64,000 nucleotides of DNA from the NCBI RefSeq assembly GCF_023571765.1, contig NZ_JAMJXC010000020.1:1-64000 (forward strand), written 5' to 3'. The notes under the pieces were generated by a model. It made no database searches, had not been told where the DNA came from, and saw only the letters and a list, made by a program, of their open reading frames with translations. Below are positions 1 to 7,001 of this stretch, piece by piece. Source of the DNA: Xanthobacter aminoxidans. Its GTDB lineage: Bacteria > Pseudomonadota > Alphaproteobacteria > Rhizobiales > Xanthobacteraceae. Made by a program: the position numbers and the translations under genes. How positions within the stretch are numbered: position 1 is the stretch's first letter; each line of letters begins with the position of its first letter.

Positions 1-19
1 TTCAGGCTGGGTGTGTTCA

Positions 20-85
20 AGCGGGCGGGGATCCGTGCCGGCTCACGGTCTTCAAGACCTGGGGCCCAACGATCTCCCGCCCGCT
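20..85. other. Three-arm foldable element, tRNA-like without a T arm
   Basis: Bases 20-33 pair with 71-85 as a 14-bp stem with one bulged base. Inside it are two small hairpins: CGTG/CACG (34-37 with 44-47) and GGTCT/AGACC (47-51 with 55-59). The second loop reads CTTCAAG, like the anticodon loop of a selenocysteine tRNA. There is no T arm, no long variable arm and no CCA end, so this is not called a tRNA. It could be a terminator, part of the neighbouring repeat or a degenerate tRNA fragment. Confidence 0.35.
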
Positions 86-113
86 CCCATCCTGACACAT
101 CCCCAACACACAG

Positions 114-241
114 GGGCCCAGCGCAAGAAACCGCCGAAGGCGCTTCCATTCCGAACGCCCTCGGCATTGTCCGCTGCGCGGGGGATTTGCGCTGCCCCCC
201 GGATCGGCGCTCCGGCTTACGCCGTCGCTGGTCCGGGGAAC
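114..241. repeat. Dispersed repeat copy A, after the capsid gene
   Basis: This stretch aligns along its length with 5498-5629. Shared blocks include CGCCGAAGGCGCTTCC, GCTGCGCGGG, GCGCTCCGGCT and GTCCGGGGAAC, in the same order and orientation. The 3' part can fold through CCGGA/TCCGG arms. It begins about 5 bases past the capsid stop codon. It looks like a non-coding hairpin repeat of the kind dispersed in alphaproteobacterial genomes. Confidence 0.7.
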
Positions 242-245
242 AGGC

Positions 246-1532
246 TCAGCTCGCCGCGAACTTCAGCAGCTTGGCGGCCTCGAAGTTCTGCACGCCGCCG
301 CCCACGCGCTTGGTGGTGTAGAACAGCACATAGGGCTTGGCGGAATAGGGATCGCGCAGCACCCGCACCCCGGCGCGGTCCACCACCAGGTAGAAGCGGC
401 GGAAGTCGCCGAAGGCGATGGCGAAGGCGTCGGCCGCCATGTCGGGCATGGCCTCGCTCTCGGCCACCGGGAAGCCGAGGAGGCTCGCCGGCTGGCCCAC
501 CCCCGCGGGGGGCGACCAGAGGTAGTTGCCGTTCTCGTCCTTCAGCTTGCGCACGGCGCCTTGGGTCTTGCGGTTCATGACGAAGGTGGCGTTCTGGCGA
601 TAGCCGCCCTTCAGCGCATAGACGAGATCGATGAGTGGATCGGCCGGCGTCGCGGAGGGGAAGCCGCCCGCCGCGCCGGTCGCCACGTAGCCCACCTTGT
701 CCCAGGCCCAGGCGCTGTCGGCGACCTTGGTGTAGGCGAGGAAGCCCTTGGGCTTGGCGACGCCGTCGCCGGTGACGAAGGCGGTGCCCTCCTGCTCGGC
801 GAAGGCGGCGTCCACCTCCTGCGCCAGCCACTCCTCGATGTTCACCTGCGCATCGTCCAGCAGCGCCTGCGTCGCCGCCGGCATGGCGTAAAGCTCCATG
901 GCGGGGAAGGCGAGTTCGGCCAGCACCGGGCTGTCGGTCTGCGGCCGCGCGGCGGTCTCCGCCGCCCAGCCGGAGGCGGGACCAGACGTCATGAAGGGCT
1001 TGCGATAAGTGCCGGCGCCGATCACCCGCACCGAGGCGAGCGCGCGGATGGGCGAGAGCGCGGCGAGGCGCCGGCCGATCTCCTGCTCCGCCTCGTAGGG
1101 CACGAGATAGCCGCCGTCCGCGCCAGAGCCGGCGGAAAGCGCCTTCGCCTCCAGCGCCTTCAGGCCACCGGCCTCGCCGTGGCGGGCATAGGTGTCGAAG
1201 GCGGAACCGTGCTGGGAGGCATCGGCCGTGCGCTCCGGCGCGGCGCCCAGCGCCGGGCGGCGGGCCTTGGTGGCAAGGGCATCGAGCCGCGCCTGATGGG
1301 CGTCGAGGGCCGCATCGATGCGGGTCAGCTGCTCGGTGGTCAGCACGTCGGCGCCGCGGCGCTCCATCTGCGCGAGGCGCGCGTCGTTGGTCTCCTTGTA
1401 GGCCTCGAAGGCGGACAGGAAATCGGCGACGGCGATGCGCTGCTCGGCACCGGCCACCTTGGTCTCAGGCGCGCCCTCGCGAGCGCCTCGGGTTTCGGGC
1501 AAGCCCTCATGGGCACCAATGTTCAGCGACAT
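246..1532 (-). CDS. HK97-family major capsid protein, GTA/prophage type
   Basis: This is the major capsid protein that builds the head shell. It is 428 residues long. The N-terminal third (about 1-110) is charged, helical and rich in Glu, Ala and Arg, matching the cleaved delta/scaffold region of HK97-fold capsids. The mature part starts near a GADGGYLVP segment (about 137-145), as is usual for this family. The end of the protein carries the family-like FDxRR and YxxKPYVLFY segments. The first 25 residues contain a near-duplicated decapeptide. It follows the prohead protease gene by 26 bases on the same strand, so the two are probably cotranscribed, and the protease likely removes the N-terminal region. 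Whether the particle is a GTA or a phage cannot be settled here because the tail genes would lie outside the window. Confidence 0.93.
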   Translation of the reverse strand: MSLNIGAHEGLPETRGAREGAPETKVAGAEQRIAVADFLSAFEAYKETNDARLAQMERRGADVLTTEQLTRIDAALDAHQARLDALATKARRPALGAAPERTADASQHGSAFDTYARHGEAGGLKALEAKALSAGSGADGGYLVPYEAEQEIGRRLAALSPIRALASVRVIGAGTYRKPFMTSGPASGWAAETAARPQTDSPVLAELAFPAMELYAMPAATQALLDDAQVNIEEWLAQEVDAAFAEQEGTAFVTGDGVAKPKGFLAYTKVADSAWAWDKVGYVATGAAGGFPSATPADPLIDLVYALKGGYRQNATFVMNRKTQGAVRKLKDENGNYLWSPPAGVGQPASLLGFPVAESEAMPDMAADAFAIAFGDFRRFYLVVDRAGVRVLRDPYSAKPYVLFYTTKRVGGGVQNFEAAKLLKFAAS

Positions 1533-1558
1533 GGGAAAAACCTTCCGTTGAAGAGGGA

Positions 1559-2074
1559 TCAGGCGCCGGCGGCGGCGCGCAGGCGGGCGGCGGCGGCGGT
1601 GAGCATCGCGGCCGGCGAAGGGGCCGGGCGCCGGATCCGGGCGTCAGGCTGCATGGGAAAGGTGACGACCGACACCTCCCACAGATCGATGCGGGCGATG
1701 CGGCGCAGGCGGGTGCGTGGATCGGTGCGGGCCGTCACCGCCTTGAAGCCGATGGAAAGACCGTCGAGCGCCCCGTCGCGGATCAGCGCCGCCACCTCCC
1801 GCGCGCGGGCGACGAAGGGCGAGAGACGGCCGCGCGCATAGAGGCCGCGCCCGTCCTCGATCAGGTCGGTCCACACGCCGATGGGCTCGGCCGGATCGTG
1901 CTGGTAGAGCATGCGCACGCCGCCCGCGCCCTGGCGGGCGAGGCTCGCCGAGAAGGCGCCGCGCTCGATGAGGTCGCGGCCGAGGTCGGGGACGTCGAAC
2001 AGGCACGCATAGCCTTCGATCGCGTAGCCGTCGGCCTGAAGGTCAGACGCGGCCGGGGAAACACGCGCGGGCAT
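1559..2074 (-). CDS. HK97-family prohead protease
   Basis: This 171-residue protein is a serine protease of the U35 type that matures the capsid. The diagnostic elements are an early GYAxxFD motif (about 21-27), a His in MLYQHDP (His59) and a Ser in DGLSIGF (Ser107), which are the likely catalytic residues. The WEVSVVTFPM segment near 132-141 is the conserved core strand that follows. The start lies 3 bases after the stop of the preceding small gene, which suggests translational coupling. The order protease-capsid is the standard one for HK97-like and GTA head clusters. The C-terminus is Ala/Arg-rich and poorly conserved. Confidence 0.93.
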   Translation of the reverse strand: MPARVSPAASDLQADGYAIEGYACLFDVPDLGRDLIERGAFSASLARQGAGGVRMLYQHDPAEPIGVWTDLIEDGRGLYARGRLSPFVARAREVAALIRDGALDGLSIGFKAVTARTDPRTRLRRIARIDLWEVSVVTFPMQPDARIRRPAPSPAAMLTAAAARLRAAAGA

Positions 2075-2077
2075 GGC

Positions 2078-2269
2078 TCACGCACCCCCGCCGGGCGTGC
2101 TGGGCTTCTTGCGGCGGCGGCTCTTCTCCAGCCGCTCCAGCGTGGCCACGAACTCGCGGAAGACGGTGCCCGCCGGGGCGGCGGGCGCAGGGGCGCGGGC
2201 CTTGGTTTTGGGGCCGCCGGTGAGCGCGCGGATGCGCGGCGGGGACGCCTTCTGGAATGGCGATCGCAT
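2078..2269 (-). CDS. Small basic protein in the head gene cluster
   Basis: This gene codes for 63 residues. The product is rich in Arg, Lys, Pro and Ala, with one amphipathic stretch (FREFVATLERLEKSRRRKK, about 38-56) that could be a short helix or coiled coil. I do not recognise a family. The case for a real gene is positional: it sits between the 62-residue gene (27 bases upstream) and the protease gene (3 bases downstream) on the same strand, and GTA-like clusters often carry one or two tiny genes between portal and protease. A packaging or scaffold accessory role is only a guess. Confidence 0.55.
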   Translation of the reverse strand: MRSPFQKASPPRIRALTGGPKTKARAPAPAAPAGTVFREFVATLERLEKSRRRKKPSTPGGGA

Positions 2270-2296
2270 GGGTGTCTCCGGGAATGTGTTGGCAGG

Positions 2297-2485
2297 TCAG
2301 GAGAGGTCGTCGAACCGCGCGTTGAAGCGGGCCAGCTCGCGCACCAGCGCGTCCATCCGCGCATTGGCGCGGGCAAGCTCGGTCAGCGTCCGCCACAGGC
2401 CGGCGGTGGCCGCCAGCGCCCACAGGAGCAGCGCCAGATGCGCGAGATCGCCCCGCTCGGCGAAGGTGCGGATGAGGGTGTCCAT
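2297..2485 (-). CDS. Small single-pass membrane protein in the head gene cluster
   Basis: The product is 62 residues. A hydrophobic segment (about 15-31, LAHLALLLWALAATAGL) is a probable membrane helix. It is followed by a heptad-like helix (ELARANARMDALVRELARF) with a leucine/alanine face, suggesting a short coiled coil. A gene of this size between portal and protease is seen in GTA-like clusters of related alphaproteobacteria, which is the main support. Its function is unknown. It is separated from the portal gene by an inserted gene on the opposite strand, so it may lack its original promoter-proximal context. Confidence 0.6.
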   Translation of the reverse strand: MDTLIRTFAERGDLAHLALLLWALAATAGLWRTLTELARANARMDALVRELARFNARFDDLS

Positions 2486-2508
2486 GGGGGGCTCTTTTGC
2501 GTAGCGCA

Positions 2509-2543
2509 GGCAAGGTGCTCGCGATTGCCGCCAGCACCTTGCC
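2509..2543. repeat. Perfect 11-bp inverted repeat at the edge of the inserted GIY-YIG gene
   Basis: GGCAAGGTGCT (2509-2519) and AGCACCTTGCC (2533-2543) are perfectly complementary, with a 13-base loop. It lies in the 89-base gap between the divergently oriented 62-residue gene and the GIY-YIG gene. There is no T tract, so a terminator is less likely than an operator or an insertion-boundary structure. Confidence 0.7.
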
Positions 2544-2560
2544 CCTACGTTCGGAGGGAT

Positions 2561-2579
2561 GGCATCCTTGGTGGATGCC
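2561..2579 (+). promoter_or_regulatory. Hairpin enclosing the GIY-YIG start codon
   Basis: GGCATCC (2561-2567) and GGATGCC (2573-2579) form a perfect 7-bp stem with loop TTGGT. The ATG at 2575 lies inside the 3' arm, and the only purine-rich Shine-Dalgarno candidate (GGAGGG, about 2553-2558) lies just 5' of the stem. If this ATG is used, folding would hide the start codon and so lower translation. Confidence 0.5.
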
Positions 2580-3408
2580 GATCATTTTCAATTCTGTCCT
2601 TAGGCAGGCTGGGCTAGATCCAGCTGACGTCCGGCTTCTGCGCCACAAGGACAACCGCGCGGATCCCGGGCGCAGCCCTTATCACCTTTGGCTGAACGCA
2701 CCCGACGACTTCATGGCCTATCAAGCCATGCAGTCCCCTTCAAAGAGAACAACCTTGAGCGGCAGATACTGGGCTGCGTTCGTAGCAACCCCGAATGACG
2801 ACACGCTCTTTGTGGGGATTTGGAGCGCAATCCATCTCGGTCTTAATCGGGAGCGGCTGCCTTGGCCCCAGTCGCAAAACAAGTTCGATGAGCCCGGAAC
2901 GGTCGATACCTACCAGCTCACGTCCACCAGCTATTTGAGCGACATGGTGGGGCGCTTGATCATTGATTGGTCCACAGGACAACGCAGCTGGGTCCAGTAT
3001 GCTCACACACGAGATAAGCAGGTCCTCGAGCTGCGGCGCGTTTTTCGCGAAGAGGAATTCCCTGGGTTCCTGCGGTTTCAAACTCAGCTTTCGCAGGTCT
3101 CTCAGCTTCCTGAATCGTGGCGCGCAATCCTCAGGAATGCCAGAGGCGTCTATCTTCTCACATGCCCGCGCACGCGAGAGCAATATGTGGGGTCGGCATC
3201 TGGTGCGGACGGCTTTGTCGGCAGGTGGGACTTCTATGTCCAGAACGGCCATGGCGGCAACATTGCCCTCAAGAGCCGGGAGCTTTCCGATTATCGTATT
3301 TCTATACTCGAAGTTGCAGGCTCGTCGGCAAGCACAGCGGAGATCATAGCCGCAGAGGAACTCTGGAAGCGGAAGCTGCAAAGCAAAGAGATGGGATTGA
3401 ACAGATAG
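2575..3408 (+). CDS. GIY-YIG nuclease-domain protein inserted in the head cluster
   Basis: The protein is 277 residues from the ATG chosen here; an in-frame start at 2497 would add 26 residues, but that stretch overlaps the 11-bp inverted repeat and reads as non-coding. The C-terminal third is a GIY-YIG nuclease domain: GVY (about 191-193), YVG (204-206), Arg in VGRW (217), the metal-binding Glu in AEELW (261-262) and the closing Asn in GLNR (276) are all present, so the fold looks catalytically intact. The first 180 residues form a separate domain I do not recognise; it has a WAAFVATP...LFVGIW core. Codon and base use are plainly lower in GC than the genes around it, and it is the only gene on the plus strand inside the cluster, so it looks acquired. 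A homing, defence or interference nuclease are all possible. Confidence 0.85.
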   Translation: MPIIFNSVLRQAGLDPADVRLLRHKDNRADPGRSPYHLWLNAPDDFMAYQAMQSPSKRTTLSGRYWAAFVATPNDDTLFVGIWSAIHLGLNRERLPWPQSQNKFDEPGTVDTYQLTSTSYLSDMVGRLIIDWSTGQRSWVQYAHTRDKQVLELRRVFREEEFPGFLRFQTQLSQVSQLPESWRAILRNARGVYLLTCPRTREQYVGSASGADGFVGRWDFYVQNGHGGNIALKSRELSDYRISILEVAGSSASTAEIIAAEELWKRKLQSKEMGLNR

Positions 3409-3436
3409 TCCCACGCCGTCCCTATGCTCACGCCGC

Positions 3437-4618
3437 TCATCCCCGCGACCGTCCGCTCTCATCATACCCCACCGCCGCCCGCTTCTCAGCGTCGGTGAGA
3501 AAGTCCGCCGCCCCCACGCGCGCCCACAGCTCCGAGCGCTCGGCGGCAAGCGCCTCGATCTGGTCGAGGTCCGGCACCAGGCTCAGGCCGCCGCCGAAGG
3601 CCGGGGCGAGCCAGAGAGCGAGGGCGTCGCAGACGCGGCGCACCAGCGGCACCACGCTCTGGCGCCACAGGGCGCGGTTGGCTTCGGCGTAGTTGGCATA
3701 GGTGTTGTCGCCGGGAATGCCCAGCAGCATGGGCGGCACGCCCACGGCCAGCGCGATCTCCCGCGCGGCGGAATTGCGGGCGGCTTCGAAGTCCATGTCC
3801 TTGGGCGAGAGGGAGAGCGGGCGCCAGTCCAGCCCGCCTTCCAGCAGCAGCGGCCGGCCGGCATTCACCGCGCCCTGGAAGGAGGCTTCCAGCTCGCCCT
3901 TCAGCCGCTCGAACTGCTCCTCGGTGAGCGCGCCGGTGCCGCCATAGACGAGGGCGCCGGAGGGCCGGGCCGCGTTGTCGATGAGCGCCTTGTTCCAGGC
4001 GCTCGCCGCATTGTGGAGATCGAGCGCCTGCGCCGCCGCCTCCAAAGGGGCGAAGCCGTAGTGGTCGTCCAGCGGGTTGAAGGAAGACAGGTGCAGGATG
4101 GGCGGCACGTCGGCGCCGGGCACCAGCGTGTCCTGCGAAATGCGCACCGTCTCGGCGCCCAGGGTGTAGTCGAACGCCTCGGGCCAGCCGTCCGGCCCCG
4201 GCACCACGCGCACGCGGTCCGGCCGCAGCAGATGCAGCTCGCGCACCGCGCCCTCCAGGGCCACCGCCTCCACATAGGCATTGCCGGCCACCAGCAGGTG
4301 GCAGCCGATGGCCTCGAACAGCGCCGCGCGGGTGAGGCGCGGGTTGGGCCGGGCGAGCAGGTCGAGGAAAGGGTGGGTGTCGTGCTCCCGCCCGTTCACG
4401 GTGAGCACCAGAGGCACGGTGGCCGCCGCCTCGCCGATGAGCCGAACGGCGCGATAGGCGATGGCGTTGCGGGCATAGCCCTCACGGGCCAGCGAAGCGT
4501 AGTTGCGCGGCGTCCAGCGCGGCCGGCCGGCGGAGAGAAGGGCGATGAGGCGGCCGGTGCGGCTCGCCTTGGCCTCCTCGGGCGCGCGGCGGAAGGGGGC
4601 AAGCAGGCTGGCCAGCAT
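3437..4618 (-). CDS. HK97-family phage portal protein, GTA/prophage type
   Basis: This protein forms the dodecameric ring through which DNA enters the head. It is 393 residues from the ATG at 4618, chosen because GGAG precedes it at good spacing; an upstream start would add 15 residues. Family features are the YARNAIAYRAVRLI helix near the N-terminus, the GNAYVE segment, a LHLLRPDRVRVVPG strand pair, the SSFNPLDDHYGFAPLEAA region and the VPPMLLGIPGDNTYANY segment. It is of normal length. It stops 28 bases from the convergent GIY-YIG gene. In standard GTA clusters the portal directly follows the terminase; here an HPP-family gene and a repeat intervene. Confidence 0.93.
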   Translation of the reverse strand: MLASLLAPFRRAPEEAKASRTGRLIALLSAGRPRWTPRNYASLAREGYARNAIAYRAVRLIGEAAATVPLVLTVNGREHDTHPFLDLLARPNPRLTRAALFEAIGCHLLVAGNAYVEAVALEGAVRELHLLRPDRVRVVPGPDGWPEAFDYTLGAETVRISQDTLVPGADVPPILHLSSFNPLDDHYGFAPLEAAAQALDLHNAASAWNKALIDNAARPSGALVYGGTGALTEEQFERLKGELEASFQGAVNAGRPLLLEGGLDWRPLSLSPKDMDFEAARNSAAREIALAVGVPPMLLGIPGDNTYANYAEANRALWRQSVVPLVRRVCDALALWLAPAFGGGLSLVPDLDQIEALAAERSELWARVGAADFLTDAEKRAAVGYDESGRSRG

Positions 4619-4821
4619 GAGGGGGCTCCGAAATGAAAACGGCCGCCCCCTGAGGCCGCTCATTCCAGCAGATCGGGGCTTCTGCGGGAGGTGCGGATCA
4701 AGGAGCGGCCGGAGGGTGCAAACCGGCGAGCCGGCTGCAGGCCACAGGATGCGCCGGCGCGGCGGCCGGCGTTAAAGCGTGCGGAACGGCGACCGGCCTC
4801 AGCCGGCGCGGCGACAGGGCT

Positions 4822-5391
4822 TTAGCCCGCCCGACGCGGATATTCGTGATGGCGCGGCGGCAGCCGGTGGTAGAGGCTCGCCACCGCCACGAGGCAGACG
4901 GCACCGGCAATCACGATGCCGGACAGTTCGAACGGATCGATGGGCGAGGCCGCCATCAGCACCGGCACGGCGCCGGCGGGCGGATGCGACACGCGCAGCA
5001 GCAGCATGGCGAGGATGGCGAGGCCCACCCCCAGCGCCGCCGCCCACCAGGCACCGGGAAACAGCAAGGCGAAGACGATGCCCACCGTGACCGACAGGGC
5101 ATAGCCGCCGATGACATTGGCCGGCTGCGCCAGAGGCGAGGAGGGATGGCCGAACAGCAGCACCGCGCTCGCACCGAACGGCGCGATGAGCAGCGGAAGG
5201 CTGGTGAAGGCCGCGGCGCCACCGACAAGGCCCATGCCCAGCATGCCGCCCGCGCCGGACTTCAGCCCGACCTGGACGGAGCCGCAATGGGGCTCATGAC
5301 GTGCGAAAAATGCTTTCCAATGATGTCTCATGGCTCCAGACGGGGCAGAGAGGGCCAAGGGAAGGCAAATGTCTGCACACAACGCTGTCAT
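4822..5391 (-). CDS. HPP-family integral membrane protein
   Basis: The 189-residue product is mostly membrane-embedded, with four to five hydrophobic segments, and contains the name-giving HPP motif in RVSHPPAGAVPVLM. The PFGASAVLLFG and PLAQPANVIGGY segments are also typical of the family. Some HPP proteins in plants and cyanobacteria have been linked to nitrite transport; a function here is not shown. The start is uncertain: GAGG sits 4 bases before the ATG at 5391, while the ATG at 5331 gives a more usual N-terminus (MRHHWKAFF). It lies between the terminase and portal genes on the same strand, which is unexpected in a head cluster and suggests later insertion. Confidence 0.85.
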   Translation of the reverse strand: MTALCADICLPLALSAPSGAMRHHWKAFFARHEPHCGSVQVGLKSGAGGMLGMGLVGGAAAFTSLPLLIAPFGASAVLLFGHPSSPLAQPANVIGGYALSVTVGIVFALLFPGAWWAAALGVGLAILAMLLLRVSHPPAGAVPVLMAASPIDPFELSGIVIAGAVCLVAVASLYHRLPPRHHEYPRRAG

Positions 5392-5460
5392 GCAGCCTCA
5401 TTTGTAGGCACATGATGGACGTATTCTGGATGCCACGCAAGGGGCGAGGCGCCACTCTCG

Positions 5461-5629
5461 CGTCCCGGACGCGTGCAGCTCCAGCGGAACGCGAGCCGGG
5501 ACCCAGCACAAGGCGCCGCCGAAGGCGCTTCCTAACCCCGCCATCCTCAGGCTTTGCCCCGCTGCGCGGGAACTCTTGCGCTGGACCCCGGATCAGCGCT
5601 CCGGCTGCGCCGTCGCTTGTCCGGGGAAC
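5461..5629. repeat. Dispersed repeat copy B, after the terminase gene
   Basis: Bases 5498-5629 align with copy A (114-241). The unit continues upstream with GTCCCGG (5462-5468) and CCGGGAC arms (5496-5502 region), and its 3' end folds through CCCCGGA/TCCGGGG. It ends 2 bases before the terminase stop codon on the opposite strand. The placement mirrors that of copy A relative to the capsid gene. Confidence 0.7.
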
Positions 5630-5630
5630 G

Positions 5631-7001
5631 TCACAGCCCCCGCACCCGTGGCGCGCCGGCCTTCGGGCCGAGCGCCAGCGCGGTCACCGCCCACACCAGC
5701 GCGTCGAGCCGGTCGGGCGAGCGGCCGGAGGAGAGGCCGTCCGTGCCGAAGTCGCACATTTCGTCCTCCAGCTCCGGGAAGGCGCCGGCGTGGCGGACGC
5801 GGGCCTGTTCGTAGAGGGCGGCCACCGGCTCGGCGCGCAGGAATTTGCCGCGCGTGGCGCGCACCTGCTCCACCGGCACGGCGGGGTCGACCTCGGCGAT
5901 GACGGCGCGCACCATCTCGCCGCCCTGGTTCACCTCGGCGACGATGCGATCGGCGGCGAAGCGATGGAACAGCGCTACCGCCTTGGCCGCCCATTGCGCC
6001 GGGCGCAGGCCCTGCTCGGTGGCATCCGCCAGCACATGCACCACCCCCGCCGCATCCACGCCCGCCGCCACGAGGCCGCAGGAATCGGCGCCGGCGCGGG
6101 AGGAGGCGGGCGGGTCCACCGCCACGACGATACGGGCGAGCGGCGGGGCCTCGGCCTCGCGCAGCGCCTCTAGCTGGGGGCGGGAGAACAGCGCGTCGGA
6201 CCGGTCCTCGATGATCTCGCCATCCAGCTCCTGCCGGCCGAGGCGGGTGCCGCCGTAGCGGGACATCACCTGCCCGAGGAAGGTGGGGGCGAGGTGGAAG
6301 GCATTGTCCGCCGTCTTCGCCCGGCTCACCGCCGTTGCGGGATCGGCGAGGAGACGGCGCAGCAGCGCGGTGGGGCGCGGCGTGGTCGTCACCATCTGGC
6401 GGGGTTGGGTGCCGAGGCGCAGCGCGAATTGCAGCATGTCGAAGGTGGCCTCGCCCCGCTTCCACTTGGCCAGTTCGTCCAGCCAGGCGGCGGCGAATTG
6501 CGGGCCGCGCAGGCTTTCCGGGTCCTCCGCCGAAAACCCCTGCGCCACCGCGCCATTGGGCCAGACGAGGCGGCGGCGGGTGGGCTCCCAGCGCGGACGC
6601 TCGCCGCGCGGATGGACGGCGAGGACGCCGGAGACGCCCTCCACCATCACCTCGCGCACATCGGCCATGGTCTCGGCGATGAGCGCGATGGGGCTCACCG
6701 GCGCCACCGCGAAGGGGGCCGTACCGGTGGCGAGGCCGCGCACCCATTCGGCGCCCGCCCGCGTCTTGCCGGCCCCGCGCCCGCCCAGCACCAGCCAGGT
6801 GGACCACGCCCCGCCGCCCTGGGCTTCCGCCGGCGGAAGCTGGTCCGGCCGCGCCCACAGGGCCCAGTCGGCGAGGAGGCGGCCGGCGTCTTCCTCGGGC
6901 AGGCTTTCAAGAAACGCCTGGGCCGTCTCCTCCTTCGCGCAGGCGCTCAAGGCGGCGCGCAAGCTCGCGGCGGAAGGTGTCGAGGTCGCGGACGGTTCCA
7001 T
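5631..7001 (-). CDS. Large terminase, GTA/prophage DNA-packaging ATPase-nuclease
   Basis: This motor protein pumps DNA into the prohead and cuts it. From the ATG at 7001 it has 456 residues; the ATG at 7043 is also in frame. The N-terminus has the FLESLPEEDAGRLLADW and WARPDQLPP segments typical of Rhodobacter-type GTA terminases. Walker A is GGRGAGKTRAGAEWV (about 74-88), and Walker B with the catalytic Glu is AAAWLDELAKW. The C-terminal RNase H-like nuclease shows the acidic clusters VAVDPPAS, VAEVNQGGEM and SPDRLDALVWA. Length and motifs look intact. The start overlaps the end of the small-terminase-like gene by about 95 bases, as expected for a tightly packed packaging pair. Confidence 0.94.
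   Translation of the reverse strand: MEPSATSTPSAASLRAALSACAKEETAQAFLESLPEEDAGRLLADWALWARPDQLPPAEAQGGGAWSTWLVLGGRGAGKTRAGAEWVRGLATGTAPFAVAPVSPIALIAETMADVREVMVEGVSGVLAVHPRGERPRWEPTRRRLVWPNGAVAQGFSAEDPESLRGPQFAAAWLDELAKWKRGEATFDMLQFALRLGTQPRQMVTTTPRPTALLRRLLADPATAVSRAKTADNAFHLAPTFLGQVMSRYGGTRLGRQELDGEIIEDRSDALFSRPQLEALREAEAPPLARIVVAVDPPASSRAGADSCGLVAAGVDAAGVVHVLADATEQGLRPAQWAAKAVALFHRFAADRIVAEVNQGGEMVRAVIAEVDPAVPVEQVRATRGKFLRAEPVAALYEQARVRHAGAFPELEDEMCDFGTDGLSSGRSPDRLDALVWAVTALALGPKAGAPRVRGL

Noticed and set aside
20-105. A tRNA-Sec gene suggested by the loop CTTCAAG
   Set aside because: There is no T arm, no long variable arm and no CCA end. The fold is recorded as a feature and a low-interest finding instead.
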